Assembly: GCF_016905005.1 (NCBI RefSeq) | Contig: NZ_JADIKC010000003.1 | Span: forward strand, 496,001-560,000 | DNA from: Dyella kyungheensis | GTDB lineage: Bacteria; Pseudomonadota; Gammaproteobacteria; Xanthomonadales; Rhodanobacteraceae | Reading direction: 5' to 3' | DNA length: 64,000 nt | Shown: positions 22,144-29,741 of the stretch, piece after piece | How positions within the stretch are numbered: position 1 is the first letter of the stretch | Layout: every line of letters starts with the position of its first letter | The notes under the pieces: model-generated | The model's database searches: none | Told to the model about the DNA's origin: nothing | What the model saw: only the letters and a program-made list of their open reading frames with translations | Translations under genes and position numbers: made by a program

Positions 22144-22482
22144 ATGAAGAGGTTTGCACATGTGGGCATCGAGCCTATCGGCGATTTGGGCGCGACGGCA
22201 GAAGTTCTCGGCAGTGTTCTAGGCGAGTTGGTTTTCGCCAAGGACACAAGGGGGCGGTATGGGGAATATCCCGCCTATGTTGCCGAGCATGATGGTCTTC
22301 GTTACGCATTGCTTGGAGTTCCTGCGCCCGAAGATGATTTACGTGACGAAAGAACGGATGACTTCGAGCTGATGGTTGAGCCCGCATCACCACAAGGCGA
22401 TGGTGCGAAGATCGATATCTCAAAAGAGCTAATCTTGCGAATAAGCGGGAATGGGCGCTTGAAATGCTGGTCGTTAAAGTGA
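22144..22482 (+). CDS. Candidate immunity protein for the YD-repeat toxin
   Basis: A 112-residue, rather acidic protein that starts 11 bases after the stop of the giant gene. ATG 22144 is preferred because AGGGA lies about five bases upstream; a TTG at 22129 would overlap the previous gene. The protein has no signal peptide or membrane segment, and I recognise no family. In polymorphic toxin loci a small cytosolic gene directly after the toxin usually encodes the cognate immunity protein, and this is the only basis for the call. Its end is followed by about 320 bases without a recognisable gene. Confidence 0.6.
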   Translation: MKRFAHVGIEPIGDLGATAEVLGSVLGELVFAKDTRGRYGEYPAYVAEHDGLRYALLGVPAPEDDLRDERTDDFELMVEPASPQGDGAKIDISKELILRISGNGRLKCWSLK

Positions 22483-22806
22483 CACGCATTCATTTCTTTA
22501 GTCCCTAGAGAAGCCAATCAGCCGCCCGATACCGTCGGGTGGTGGTGTTCCAAACACGACAAGCGGCTCTGGAGATACTCATCGACGAGTCCATTTTTCT
22601 TTCGGGATTGGCACTGTTCAGGATGGATATACCGCGTGCCCGTCTTTCTATAGATATCCTGGAACGTCGCAAGGCGGTTACACCTGAAATGTGGGATAGG
22701 TACTGCCCGTTGGATAGGAAACTTGACTTGCATGGCCGGGAAGAGGTGTGTGCAGCGGCCAAGCATGCGAATATGCACCCGGCTTAGCTCTCTTTTGAAG
22801 TCAAAT
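22483..22806. other. Gap with no recognisable gene
   Basis: This stretch lies between the candidate immunity gene and the minus-strand glycosyltransferase. It contains an 82-codon plus-strand frame at 22539-22787 and overlapping minus-strand frames of similar length. None has a convincing ribosome binding site or a recognisable motif. It may hold the remnant of another small gene. Confidence 0.4.
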
Positions 22807-23610
22807 TTAGTTCTGCGATCTTTCCGGACGTGTCGACGTCTTTGACCTTGCAGAGAGTATCTCCACTGCCCACTCCATCTTTGTGGCGGGTGCAGGCCAA
22901 GGGGTGTGCGCATCCGTCCCCTGGGAGTTGTCCGTCGTCGACGATCGGCAAAGATTTGCCGCATGGAACGGATGGCCGAAGTGTTTGGCATGATCGCGCA
23001 ACAACTCGGGTTGCTTGCCCGCGCACAACGCATCAATCAGCAGAGGGCTCAGGCATGCCACCTGGGTCAGCAGGTACACCGGGTATAACCTGCTTAAATT
23101 GGTGAAAAACTCCGTGCCGATGGTCCACGGGTGCATACGCTCCGGCGCGATGTGCGAAAAGAGCTCAAGGGCAGCGTGGTGAAGGAAGTCGAGTAGCGGG
23201 TGTCCGCGCTCGAACACCATGACAGCGTTGTTCACACGTGTCTGATGTTGAACCACATCCTTGCTATCGATGTGGGTCCACACCTCATGGCAGAGCATCG
23301 CTCCCTTGCCCTCCGGGATGCGGAACTGCTCAGGCCGAAAGACAAGAACGTCGGCGTCGATCCATATCGCGCGGTCGTAGCCCTTTGCCAGTTGCTCCTT
23401 CAGAAGGCCCAGCCGCGCCAGATCGGTCAACGGCAGGATCGACGACGGTGGATTCGCCCTGATGTGCGAAGGTACATAGGCAAACAGCCGGTCGTCCACG
23501 AACAGATAGTCGTAGCCCTGGCTTTGCGTCCATTGCCGTACGCTTTGCATGCATCGCTGCAGCCACTCGGGCGCATCGTTTCGATAGGATTGGACGACGA
23601 TATTGCGCAC
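22807..23610 (-). CDS. Glycosyltransferase, GT-A type with DxD motif
   Basis: A 267-residue protein starting at GTG 23610, with GGGAGAG about eight bases upstream on the minus strand. The N terminus (NIVVQSYR), the acceptor-side block LLKEQLAKGYDRAIWIDAD and the following VLVFRP are typical of small GT-A glycosyltransferases; IDAD supplies the metal-binding DxD near residue 110. A conserved-looking HPFHAANLC lies near residue 220. The last 45 or so residues are low in hydrophobic content and look less like protein, so the C terminus may be altered by a frameshift. It is divergent from the O-GlcNAc-transferase-like gene at 23778, and a shared glycosylation role is possible but unproven. Confidence 0.75.
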   Translation of the reverse strand: MRNIVVQSYRNDAPEWLQRCMQSVRQWTQSQGYDYLFVDDRLFAYVPSHIRANPPSSILPLTDLARLGLLKEQLAKGYDRAIWIDADVLVFRPEQFRIPEGKGAMLCHEVWTHIDSKDVVQHQTRVNNAVMVFERGHPLLDFLHHAALELFSHIAPERMHPWTIGTEFFTNLSRLYPVYLLTQVACLSPLLIDALCAGKQPELLRDHAKHFGHPFHAANLCRSSTTDNSQGTDAHTPWPAPATKMEWAVEILSARSKTSTRPERSQN

Positions 23611-23777
23611 CGGTTAGCTCTCCCTGCTGACTCTGCGTGGTACCTCATCGACGCGCCGCGATCCCCATGATGTACTGAAAGTGCGACGGGGATTGCGACC
23701 TCATGAGCGGCTTTGCGACAGTGTATGGCAGGCGGCGTGGGATAGCCGCAATCAACCAGTCTTTCGGGGGAAAGGAA

Positions 23778-25673
23778 ATGGAGCAGGTTGCAGGGATCGA
23801 CCTCTATGCGGCGATTGCAGACAGGGAAGGCGCTACGCCGGCTTCGATGGCGCTGGACAAATTCATCGAGAGGCTCCGCGCAGTCACTGCCGGCAAGGAT
23901 CGGTTGACCGGCGCACTCAATGATCTTGGCGCACGGTTATTTCGCGAAAAGGCGTATCCCCTCGCACACCATTGCTACGAACAGGCATCGCGTCATCCGC
24001 AGGCCATCGGAGCCAGGGCGAATCTTGGACGCTGCGAAATTCGTCTCGGCCGTCCGGAGAGGGCCAGGGCGATAGCCGCTTCGTTGACCGGGCAGCATCC
24101 CGATGAAGTGGCGGGATGGGTATTGCTCGGCGAGGCGAGCATTGTGCTGGAACGTTTTGCGGAAGCCGTGGCGGCGTATGAACGCGCTGCGCAGCTCAAG
24201 CCTGACCAGCCCGGCGTGCTCACGCAGCTCGGCCTCGCCCATACCCTGGACAACAACGCCGAAGCGGCCTGTACCACGTGCGAGCGTGGGTTGGCTTTGA
24301 ATCCCGATGATGTCGACTGCCTGCACCTGTTGACCATCAACAAGCGACGCATCTGCGACTGGCGTGATCTCGACGAGTTGAGCACACGCCTGAAGGCCGC
24401 TGTTGCCAACGGGCTCGACACGGTGTGGCCGATCAACTTCATCTCCGAGGGCCCGACCGCCGCCGAGGAGCTGAACTGCTCGCGGCTCCAGGCGCGCCGT
24501 GCCCATGCGGCGACGGCAGGCAGGCAGGAGCCGTGGCAACCTTTCAAGGCGGCCGGAGACGGCAAGTTGCGCGTCGGCTTCGTCGGCTATGGGTTTGGCG
24601 CGCATCCCACGGCCATACTGACGTCTGCAGTGTTCGAAGCGTTGAAGGACTCACCCATCGAAGCGCATCTCTTCGCCTTGAGCGATGAAGCGTTGACTCA
24701 GCAACGGCAACGGCTCATGGAAGCGGCGCATCGCTTTCATCCGGTGGCTGGCATGTCGTCGCTGGAGGTGGCCAGGCGGGTGCGGGAGGAGGGTGTCGAG
24801 ATCCTGGTCGACATGGATGGCTTCAGTCGTGGCGCCCGACCCGAGATCTTTGCTCATCGAGCGGCACCGGTGCAGATCCTTTGGCTGGGCTATCCGGGAA
24901 CCAGCGGTGCGGACTTCATCGACTACGTGGTGGCCGATCCGTACGTACTGCCCGCGAGCATGCGGAAACATTTCTCGGAGCAGCCGCTCTATTTGCCGCG
25001 CTTCTACATGAGTACCGACCCTACGCGGGTGGTGCCGGCGCCGCCGTCGCGCAGTGCCTGTGGCCTGCCGGACGATCATGTGGTGTACGTGTGTTTCAAC
25101 GCGACCTATAAGTTGAACCAGCGAAGCATGGAGCGGATGTTCCGTGTGCTGCATGGCGTACCCAAGAGCGTCTTGTGGCTTCAAGCTTCGGGGCGCGTCG
25201 CGGAACGGCTGCAGCACGCAGCGCTCGACGCGGGCATCGCGCCGGAGCGACTGGTGTTCATGGACAAACTGCCGCACGAAATCTATCTGGCGCGCTATCG
25301 CCTCGCCGATCTGTTCCTTGATACGGAGTATTACAACGCGCACACCACGGCCACGGACGCGCTATGGGCGGGTTGCCCCGTGCTGACACGGCCAGGTGAC
25401 ACGTTCGCCACGCGCGTGGCGGGCAGTCTCAATCACCACCTCGGCATGCCGGAGATGAACGTGGATAGCGACGAGGCCTTCGTGGCCGCGGCCATCCGTT
25501 ATGGCCTGGATGCCGAATTGCGCAAGGCGACACGCGCCAAGCTGATGCACTTGCGCACGCGTTCCAGCGTGTTCGACAGCAACGGGTTCGCCAGGGATCT
25601 CATCAACCTGCTGCAGAAGGTTTCCGCACACCACCGGCGCGGCGGGCGGCCTGCACAATTCCGAACGGGATGA
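23778..25673 (+). CDS. TPR protein with O-GlcNAc-transferase-like (GT41/SPINDLY-type) domain
   Basis: A protein of 631 residues from ATG 23778, which has a GGGGGA block about six bases upstream; an in-frame ATG at 23703 would add 25 residues. The first 180 or so residues are TPR-like helices. The rest matches the bacterial GT41 catalytic fold: an N-terminal lobe with VGFVGYGFGAHP, the block ILWLGYPGTSGADFIDY, then VLWLQASG, ERLVFMDKLPHEIYLARY and DTEYYNAHTTATDALWAGCP, which forms the UDP-sugar site. Such enzymes transfer sugars to serine or threonine of cytosolic proteins, and in bacteria some modify flagellins or adhesins. Its position between a second glycosyltransferase and a flagellar operon fits that idea, but no flagellin gene is in the window. 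Confidence 0.88.
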   Translation: MEQVAGIDLYAAIADREGATPASMALDKFIERLRAVTAGKDRLTGALNDLGARLFREKAYPLAHHCYEQASRHPQAIGARANLGRCEIRLGRPERARAIAASLTGQHPDEVAGWVLLGEASIVLERFAEAVAAYERAAQLKPDQPGVLTQLGLAHTLDNNAEAACTTCERGLALNPDDVDCLHLLTINKRRICDWRDLDELSTRLKAAVANGLDTVWPINFISEGPTAAEELNCSRLQARRAHAATAGRQEPWQPFKAAGDGKLRVGFVGYGFGAHPTAILTSAVFEALKDSPIEAHLFALSDEALTQQRQRLMEAAHRFHPVAGMSSLEVARRVREEGVEILVDMDGFSRGARPEIFAHRAAPVQILWLGYPGTSGADFIDYVVADPYVLPASMRKHFSEQPLYLPRFYMSTDPTRVVPAPPSRSACGLPDDHVVYVCFNATYKLNQRSMERMFRVLHGVPKSVLWLQASGRVAERLQHAALDAGIAPERLVFMDKLPHEIYLARYRLADLFLDTEYYNAHTTATDALWAGCPVLTRPGDTFATRVAGSLNHHLGMPEMNVDSDEAFVAAAIRYGLDAELRKATRAKLMHLRTRSSVFDSNGFARDLINLLQKVSAHHRRGGRPAQFRTG

Positions 25674-25677
25674 GGCG

Positions 25678-26061
25678 TCAGCGCGCCTGAAGTGTCGTCA
25701 CCAGCGCGGCAAAGCGTTGATGGAACTGTGGATCGACATCCAGCAGCTTGCCGATGGCATCCACCATCGGCAGGAACTCGGCGTCTTGGCGAAAGTCGCT
25801 GCCAAATTCCCATAACAGGATTTCGCGCAAGACCGGTTCGCGGACCGATATCAGTGACTGCGGGTCATGGGTATCGACGCGCTCGAATATCTGGCGAAGA
25901 CGGCCGCGAAGGTCTTCGAGCGAGCGTCGTTCAATAGGTGCCGCAGGGCGACCTTGTTCTGCTGTAGAGGTGCTGCTACTCGCACGCGCCGTTCGTTCGC
26001 GGGCAAGCGCGCGAATGGTTTCGATCGGTGAAGTGGGGCGTGTAATACGGTCGGTTGGCAT
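25678..26061 (-). CDS. Small protein of unknown function
   Basis: A 127-residue protein that converges with the GT41-like gene (stops only four bases apart). The first 45 residues are basic, serine/alanine-rich and probably disordered. The rest, from about ERRSLEDLRGRL onward, is predicted helical with a well-formed block REPVLREILLWEFGSDF and FLPMVDAIGK, which looks like a real folded domain. No signal peptide or membrane helix is seen. I do not recognise the family. The gene is divergent from the flagellar operon and shares the 430-base gap with it, so a regulatory or accessory role in that system is possible but is speculation. Confidence 0.65.
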   Translation of the reverse strand: MPTDRITRPTSPIETIRALARERTARASSSTSTAEQGRPAAPIERRSLEDLRGRLRQIFERVDTHDPQSLISVREPVLREILLWEFGSDFRQDAEFLPMVDAIGKLLDVDPQFHQRFAALVTTLQAR

Positions 26062-26270
26062 CAGTATTCCAATACAGGTTCTCGTCAGCTTCGTTTAGCT
26101 TGGTGAACAAGTCTAGGTGGAGTTTTCACGGCATAAAAGAAGGGTCTATGTCGTTCGTTCGATGGCCAAAATGTGACTGCTTAGGCATTTCAGAAAGTGT
26201 AACGCGCACAATGACTTATTCGCAATTTATTGCGCCATTTTGATATTGACGCATGCCGATGTCATGCCTA

Positions 26271-26307
26271 CGCTCAGGCCCGTCACAGCTTGAGCGTTTT
26301 TTGTTTT
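26271..26307 (+). terminator. Intrinsic terminator-like hairpin within the operon leader
   Basis: CGCTCAGGC and GCTTGAGCG form a nine-pair stem (one G-T pair) around an eight-base loop, directly followed by TTTTTTGTTTT on the plus strand. There is no plus-strand gene just upstream, so it may end a small RNA or act as an attenuator for the operon downstream. Confidence 0.65.
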
Positions 26308-26365
26308 AGCTCACTCGTCGGCGTAGGGGCGTCGTACTGGAAAAGCTGTTGGAATGCGTCAGGGG

Positions 26366-26447
26366 GCATGGACCGGAAGTCCGTGCGCAAGGAGTAGCAG
26401 TGCTAGTCAATGCAGTCCATGCGGGTTTGATTCCACGAAGGAATCAA
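26366..26447 (+). promoter_or_regulatory. Leader RNA with mutually exclusive pairings
   Basis: GCATGGAC (26366-26373) can pair with GTCCGTGC (26379-26386, one G-T pair) or perfectly with GTCCATGC (26415-26422), but not with both. A further perfect eight-pair hairpin, TTGATTCC/GGAATCAA with a five-base loop, follows at 26427-26447, about 40 bases before the start codon at 26489. This is the layout of a switchable leader. I could not match it to a known riboswitch class. Confidence 0.4.
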
Positions 26448-26488
26448 GGCGGCGATTTCGATAGGTCTGTAATGCGTCGAGGTGAGCC

Positions 26489-27622
26489 ATGAGCGATGCC
26501 TCTGCACTAAGAAAGTTTCTGGCGCACGATCCGCGCAATATCTCATTGAATTGCGATTATCTCGATGCGGCTTTATCCGAAGGGCGCATTGACGAGGCGA
26601 AAGCGTGGCTTCGCGAAGCGCCTGTTGATGTGCGCGAGAACGCCAAAATTCTTATGCGTGAAGCGCGAATCGCGCTGATTACCGGTGATCTCGCTCGCAG
26701 TATTTCTATTTTGCGTGGTCTTCTAGAGGCTGGGCAGGCCGATGATGTAGCGGTGCGCCACGACCTCGCCTATGCGCAGTCGTGCCTGGGCGATGATGCC
26801 GCCGCGCTGGAGACGCTCGCGTCGATTGCGCCCGAGCATGCGTCTGACGTTGCCTTGGCCATATTGAAGGCACGCATTCTTTATCGCCAGAAGCAGTACG
26901 CATCGGCATTGGACGCCCTGGCATCCTTTGTCACGGGCGAGCGCATCGCCGAAGTGCACGGCCTGCGAGCGATGCTGATGCTCGATACCGGGCGTCCGGA
27001 TGAAGCGGCATCGGAGGTACGCAAAGCTCTGGCGAACGTGCCCGAGCAACAGGATGCGTTGCTGGTCACGGGCACGCTCGCGCTGTGGGCTCGGCAGACT
27101 GAGGCCGCGATGGATGCCTTTCGTCGCATTCTTGCCGTTCGCCCCCAGTCCGCACGCGCGCTGTTGGGTCTGGGTGAAAGTCTGATGGTGACCGGCGACA
27201 TCGCTGCTGCGCGCGAGCGGATCGAACGTGCGGCGGCGGAGATGCCGGACCATATCGGTACCTGGCACGCGCTGGCCTGGTGTCAGCTGATGGAAGGTGA
27301 TGCAGCGGGCGCGAAACACAGCTTCGAGCGCGCCTTCGCCATTGATCGCACCTTTGGTGAAACTCACGGCGGCTTTGCGCTCATCCATGCATTGCGTGGC
27401 GAGCGGAGCGAGGCCGAGGAGTCGATCAAGCGCGCGAAGCGGCTTGCCCCGGAAGGGCAAACGGCACGCTATGCGCAGAGCGTCCTGTTGCTCGACGACG
27501 GTCATCCGGAGGAAGCGCGTCGCATGGTCGAAGGCATCGTGGCGCGTACCCCGGGAAACATGCCCGTGATGTCGGCGGATTTCATTTTCCGCCTGCGCGA
27601 CCTGTTGCGGCCACGAGGGTAG
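26489..27622 (+). CDS. TPR-repeat protein heading the flagellar-type operon
   Basis: A 377-residue soluble protein with GAGGTGA just before ATG 26489. It is built almost entirely of TPR-like helix pairs, for example LRGLLEAGQADDVAVRHDLA, and a later run with FRRILAVRPQSARALLGLGE and the block FERAFAIDRTFGETHGGFAL. There is no signal peptide, so it probably acts in the cytosol as a scaffold or chaperone. Its stop is only six bases before fliQ, which places it in the same transcript as the flagellar genes. It is not a standard flagellar protein; it could be a dedicated export chaperone, but no substrate can be named. Confidence 0.8.
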   Translation: MSDASALRKFLAHDPRNISLNCDYLDAALSEGRIDEAKAWLREAPVDVRENAKILMREARIALITGDLARSISILRGLLEAGQADDVAVRHDLAYAQSCLGDDAAALETLASIAPEHASDVALAILKARILYRQKQYASALDALASFVTGERIAEVHGLRAMLMLDTGRPDEAASEVRKALANVPEQQDALLVTGTLALWARQTEAAMDAFRRILAVRPQSARALLGLGESLMVTGDIAAARERIERAAAEMPDHIGTWHALAWCQLMEGDAAGAKHSFERAFAIDRTFGETHGGFALIHALRGERSEAEESIKRAKRLAPEGQTARYAQSVLLLDDGHPEEARRMVEGIVARTPGNMPVMSADFIFRLRDLLRPRG

Positions 27623-27628
27623 AGCGCC

Positions 27629-27892
27629 GTGGACAGCGATACCGCCATGCATTTGCTTGCAGAGACGCTGCTGACCGCAGCCAAGGTTGCTGCGCCTATT
27701 TTGCTCGTGACCCTGGTGATCGGCGTCGCGGTTTCGATCCTTCAAGTGGTTACCCAGATCCAGGAAATGACGCTCACGTTCATCCCGAAACTGATCGCCG
27801 TGGTCGCGGTATTCCTGATGATGGGGGCGTGGATGATGGCGATCGTCGTGGAGTTCTCCAAGCACTTGTTTGGCTTGATCGCAGGGATGTGA
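27629..27892 (+). CDS. fliQ: Flagellar export gate protein FliQ
   Basis: An 87-residue inner-membrane protein with a GTG start. It has two hydrophobic helices, roughly residues 15-40 and 50-75, around the short polar turn QVVTQIQEMTLTFIPK, which is the hallmark of FliQ/SctS. With FliP and FliR it forms the helical core of the type III export gate. Its length is normal for the family. It directly follows the TPR gene and precedes fliR, while fliP lies at the far end of the same operon, an unusual separation because fliP, fliQ and fliR are normally adjacent. Confidence 0.95.
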   Translation: MDSDTAMHLLAETLLTAAKVAAPILLVTLVIGVAVSILQVVTQIQEMTLTFIPKLIAVVAVFLMMGAWMMAIVVEFSKHLFGLIAGM

Positions 27893-27897
27893 CGGCA

Positions 27898-28662
27898 GTG
27901 AATGTGACGGGCTCGCAGATCAGTGCATTTCTATTGGCGATGTCGAGGTTTGCGCCGGTGATGCTGGTACCCGCGTTCACCCCGTTCACCTGGGTGCCGG
28001 CCCTGGTGCGCGTCATCGTGCTGCTGGCGGTCACGCTGATTGCTGTTGGCGTGCAAGGTGTGCCGTTGCCTGGCGTGGGCCTGGATGAGCCATTGGCCAT
28101 GATGGAGGCCATCCTCGGCGAAGGTGCCCTCGGGTTGTGTTTTGCCCTGGCTGTAATGCTTCCCACCGCCGCACTCGGCTTCTCGGCGCATGTGATCGAC
28201 ATGCAGTCGGGTGTGGCGGCAGCCAGTCTGTTCAATCCCTCGACCCATGTGACTCAGGCACTCAGCGGCACCGTCGTGCAGTGGGCGGCCACCATCGTGT
28301 TCTTTCTCTCCGGCTTGCACCTGTTGCTGCTGGGTGGCATGACGGCGTCGATCCATCTGGTGCCGCTGGGTGAGGGGCGCATGATGCTGATGCCGAGCAC
28401 GTTCATGGCCATGCTCTCGTCGCAGTTCCTGCTTGGCATGATGATTTGTGCGCCGGTGATGCTGGGGTTGTTTGCCATCGACCTCGCCGTGGCTTACTCC
28501 AGCCGTTCCATGCCGCAGGCCAATATCTACTTCGTCTCGCTGCCGCTCAAGGTAGCGGCTACGTTTGCCTTGCTCGCCGCCAGCCTGCGATTCGCGCCGC
28601 CGTTGATCGAGCGCTTGTATCGCGGTGCGTTCGAGGCACTACCTGTCATGCGGGGGGCGTGA
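27898..28662 (+). CDS. fliR: Flagellar export gate protein FliR
   Basis: A 254-residue membrane protein from GTG 27898, five bases after the fliQ stop; an upstream in-frame start would overlap fliQ by 64 bases and is unlikely. The N-terminal MNVTGSQISAFLLAMSRFAP and the block SQFLLGMMICAPVMLGLFAIDLA are typical of FliR/SctT, with about six hydrophobic segments. It caps the FliP-FliQ gate in the inner membrane. Its final bases overlap the GTG start of flhB, indicating translational coupling. Confidence 0.95.
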   Translation: MNVTGSQISAFLLAMSRFAPVMLVPAFTPFTWVPALVRVIVLLAVTLIAVGVQGVPLPGVGLDEPLAMMEAILGEGALGLCFALAVMLPTAALGFSAHVIDMQSGVAAASLFNPSTHVTQALSGTVVQWAATIVFFLSGLHLLLLGGMTASIHLVPLGEGRMMLMPSTFMAMLSSQFLLGMMICAPVMLGLFAIDLAVAYSSRSMPQANIYFVSLPLKVAATFALLAASLRFAPPLIERLYRGAFEALPVMRGA

Positions 28663-29741
28663 GCGTGGCCGGCGACGACCAGCAGGACAAGACCGAACTG
28701 CCGACCGCCTACCGGTTGCAGGAGGCGCGCGATCGCGGCCAGGTGCCACGCAGCGCCGACCTCGCCAGCGTGCTGGTGCTCGTCGCCTTCAGCGTAGGCA
28801 TGGCGGCCACGGGTTACCGATTGTCGGCCGCATTCGCGCAGGCGGCGGGTCAGACACTTCGCATGGCCGGTAATGCGCCCGTCGCTTCCATGGGCTTGCT
28901 GCACTGGCTTGAGCGTCGGTTTGAACCGGCGTGGCAGGCCGTGCTTCCGTTGTTGCTGGCAATGATCGTGACCGCGGTCGTCGCCAATGTGGTGCAGACC
29001 GGTCCCACCTTCAGTGCCGATCCGTTGAAGCCGGACTTCACTCGCCTCAATCCCGCACAGGGTTTCAAGCGCGTGTTTTCACGCCGCATCCTGTGGGATC
29101 TGTTCAAGCTTTGTCTCAAGGTAGGGTTGCTCAGTGCGCTCGCATGGGCACTCGTGCATCGCATCGGGCATCGCGTGCAGATGGCCGCCGTGGCACCGCC
29201 ATCCAGCATGGGCGAGCTGTTGCGCGGCACCTACGTGCAGGTCACCACCTGGGTACTCACGTTGTTGCTGGCGATTGCGTTGCTGGACATGTGGTTCAGT
29301 CGCCGCGAATACATCCGCAAGCTGCGCATGAGCCGTCGCGACCTCAAGGACGAGGGCAAGCGGCGCGAAGGCGATCCGGACATCCGCCAGAAGCGGAAAC
29401 GGCTGATGGGCGAACTGCTGAAGCATTCGCGTTCGATTCGCCGCGTGCCCGAAGCCGACATCGTGCTTACCAATCCGACTCACTTGGCGATCGCGCTGCG
29501 CTATCGCCCGCGCACGATGTTGTCGCCCGTGGTGCTGTCAAAGGGCAGCGATGCGGTAGCCGCGCGTATACGTGAAGCCGCGGCACGAGCCGGCGTTCCA
29601 TGCCTGCGTTCGCCGGAACTGGCTCGTGCGATCTTTCGCGATTGCCGGGTTGACCAGTCCGTACCTGCGAACCTCTATGGACAACTCGCGCCCATCTATC
29701 GCTGGCTGATGAAGCGGCCCGGCAACAGGATCCTCTCGTGA
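28659..29741 (+). CDS. flhB: Flagellar export switch protein FlhB
   Basis: A 360-residue protein, with GTG 28659 overlapping the fliR stop (GTGA); GTG 28665 is an alternative. The N-terminal half has four membrane segments. The C-terminal cytosolic half carries the self-cleavage site NPTH at about residue 272, inside VLTNPTHLAIALRY, so substrate-specificity switching from rod/hook to later substrates is expected to be possible. That is notable because no late substrates (flagellin, cap, hook-filament junction) are encoded nearby. Its end overlaps flhA. Confidence 0.96.
   Translation: MSVAGDDQQDKTELPTAYRLQEARDRGQVPRSADLASVLVLVAFSVGMAATGYRLSAAFAQAAGQTLRMAGNAPVASMGLLHWLERRFEPAWQAVLPLLLAMIVTAVVANVVQTGPTFSADPLKPDFTRLNPAQGFKRVFSRRILWDLFKLCLKVGLLSALAWALVHRIGHRVQMAAVAPPSSMGELLRGTYVQVTTWVLTLLLAIALLDMWFSRREYIRKLRMSRRDLKDEGKRREGDPDIRQKRKRLMGELLKHSRSIRRVPEADIVLTNPTHLAIALRYRPRTMLSPVVLSKGSDAVAARIREAAARAGVPCLRSPELARAIFRDCRVDQSVPANLYGQLAPIYRWLMKRPGNRILS

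Larger units (their letters stand above)
26062..26488. other. Long leader region upstream of the flagellar-type operon
   Basis: This 427-base gap separates the unknown minus-strand gene from the TPR gene that heads the operon. The part from 26100 to 26260 is noticeably more AT-rich than the surroundings. It contains a terminator-like hairpin (26271-26303) and, after it, three sequence elements able to form stem-loops (26366-26447). No protein frame with a good start was seen. No clear sigma-28 or sigma-54 promoter was recognised by eye. Confidence 0.6.

Noticed and set aside
22539-22787. 82-codon plus-strand gene after the immunity gene
   Set aside because: No convincing ribosome binding site or motif; overlapping minus-strand frames are equally long.
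26330-26430. Possible c-di-GMP (GEMM-type) riboswitch before the flagellar-type operon
   Set aside because: Some short segments looked similar, but the tetraloop receptor and conserved ligand-binding bases could not be placed.
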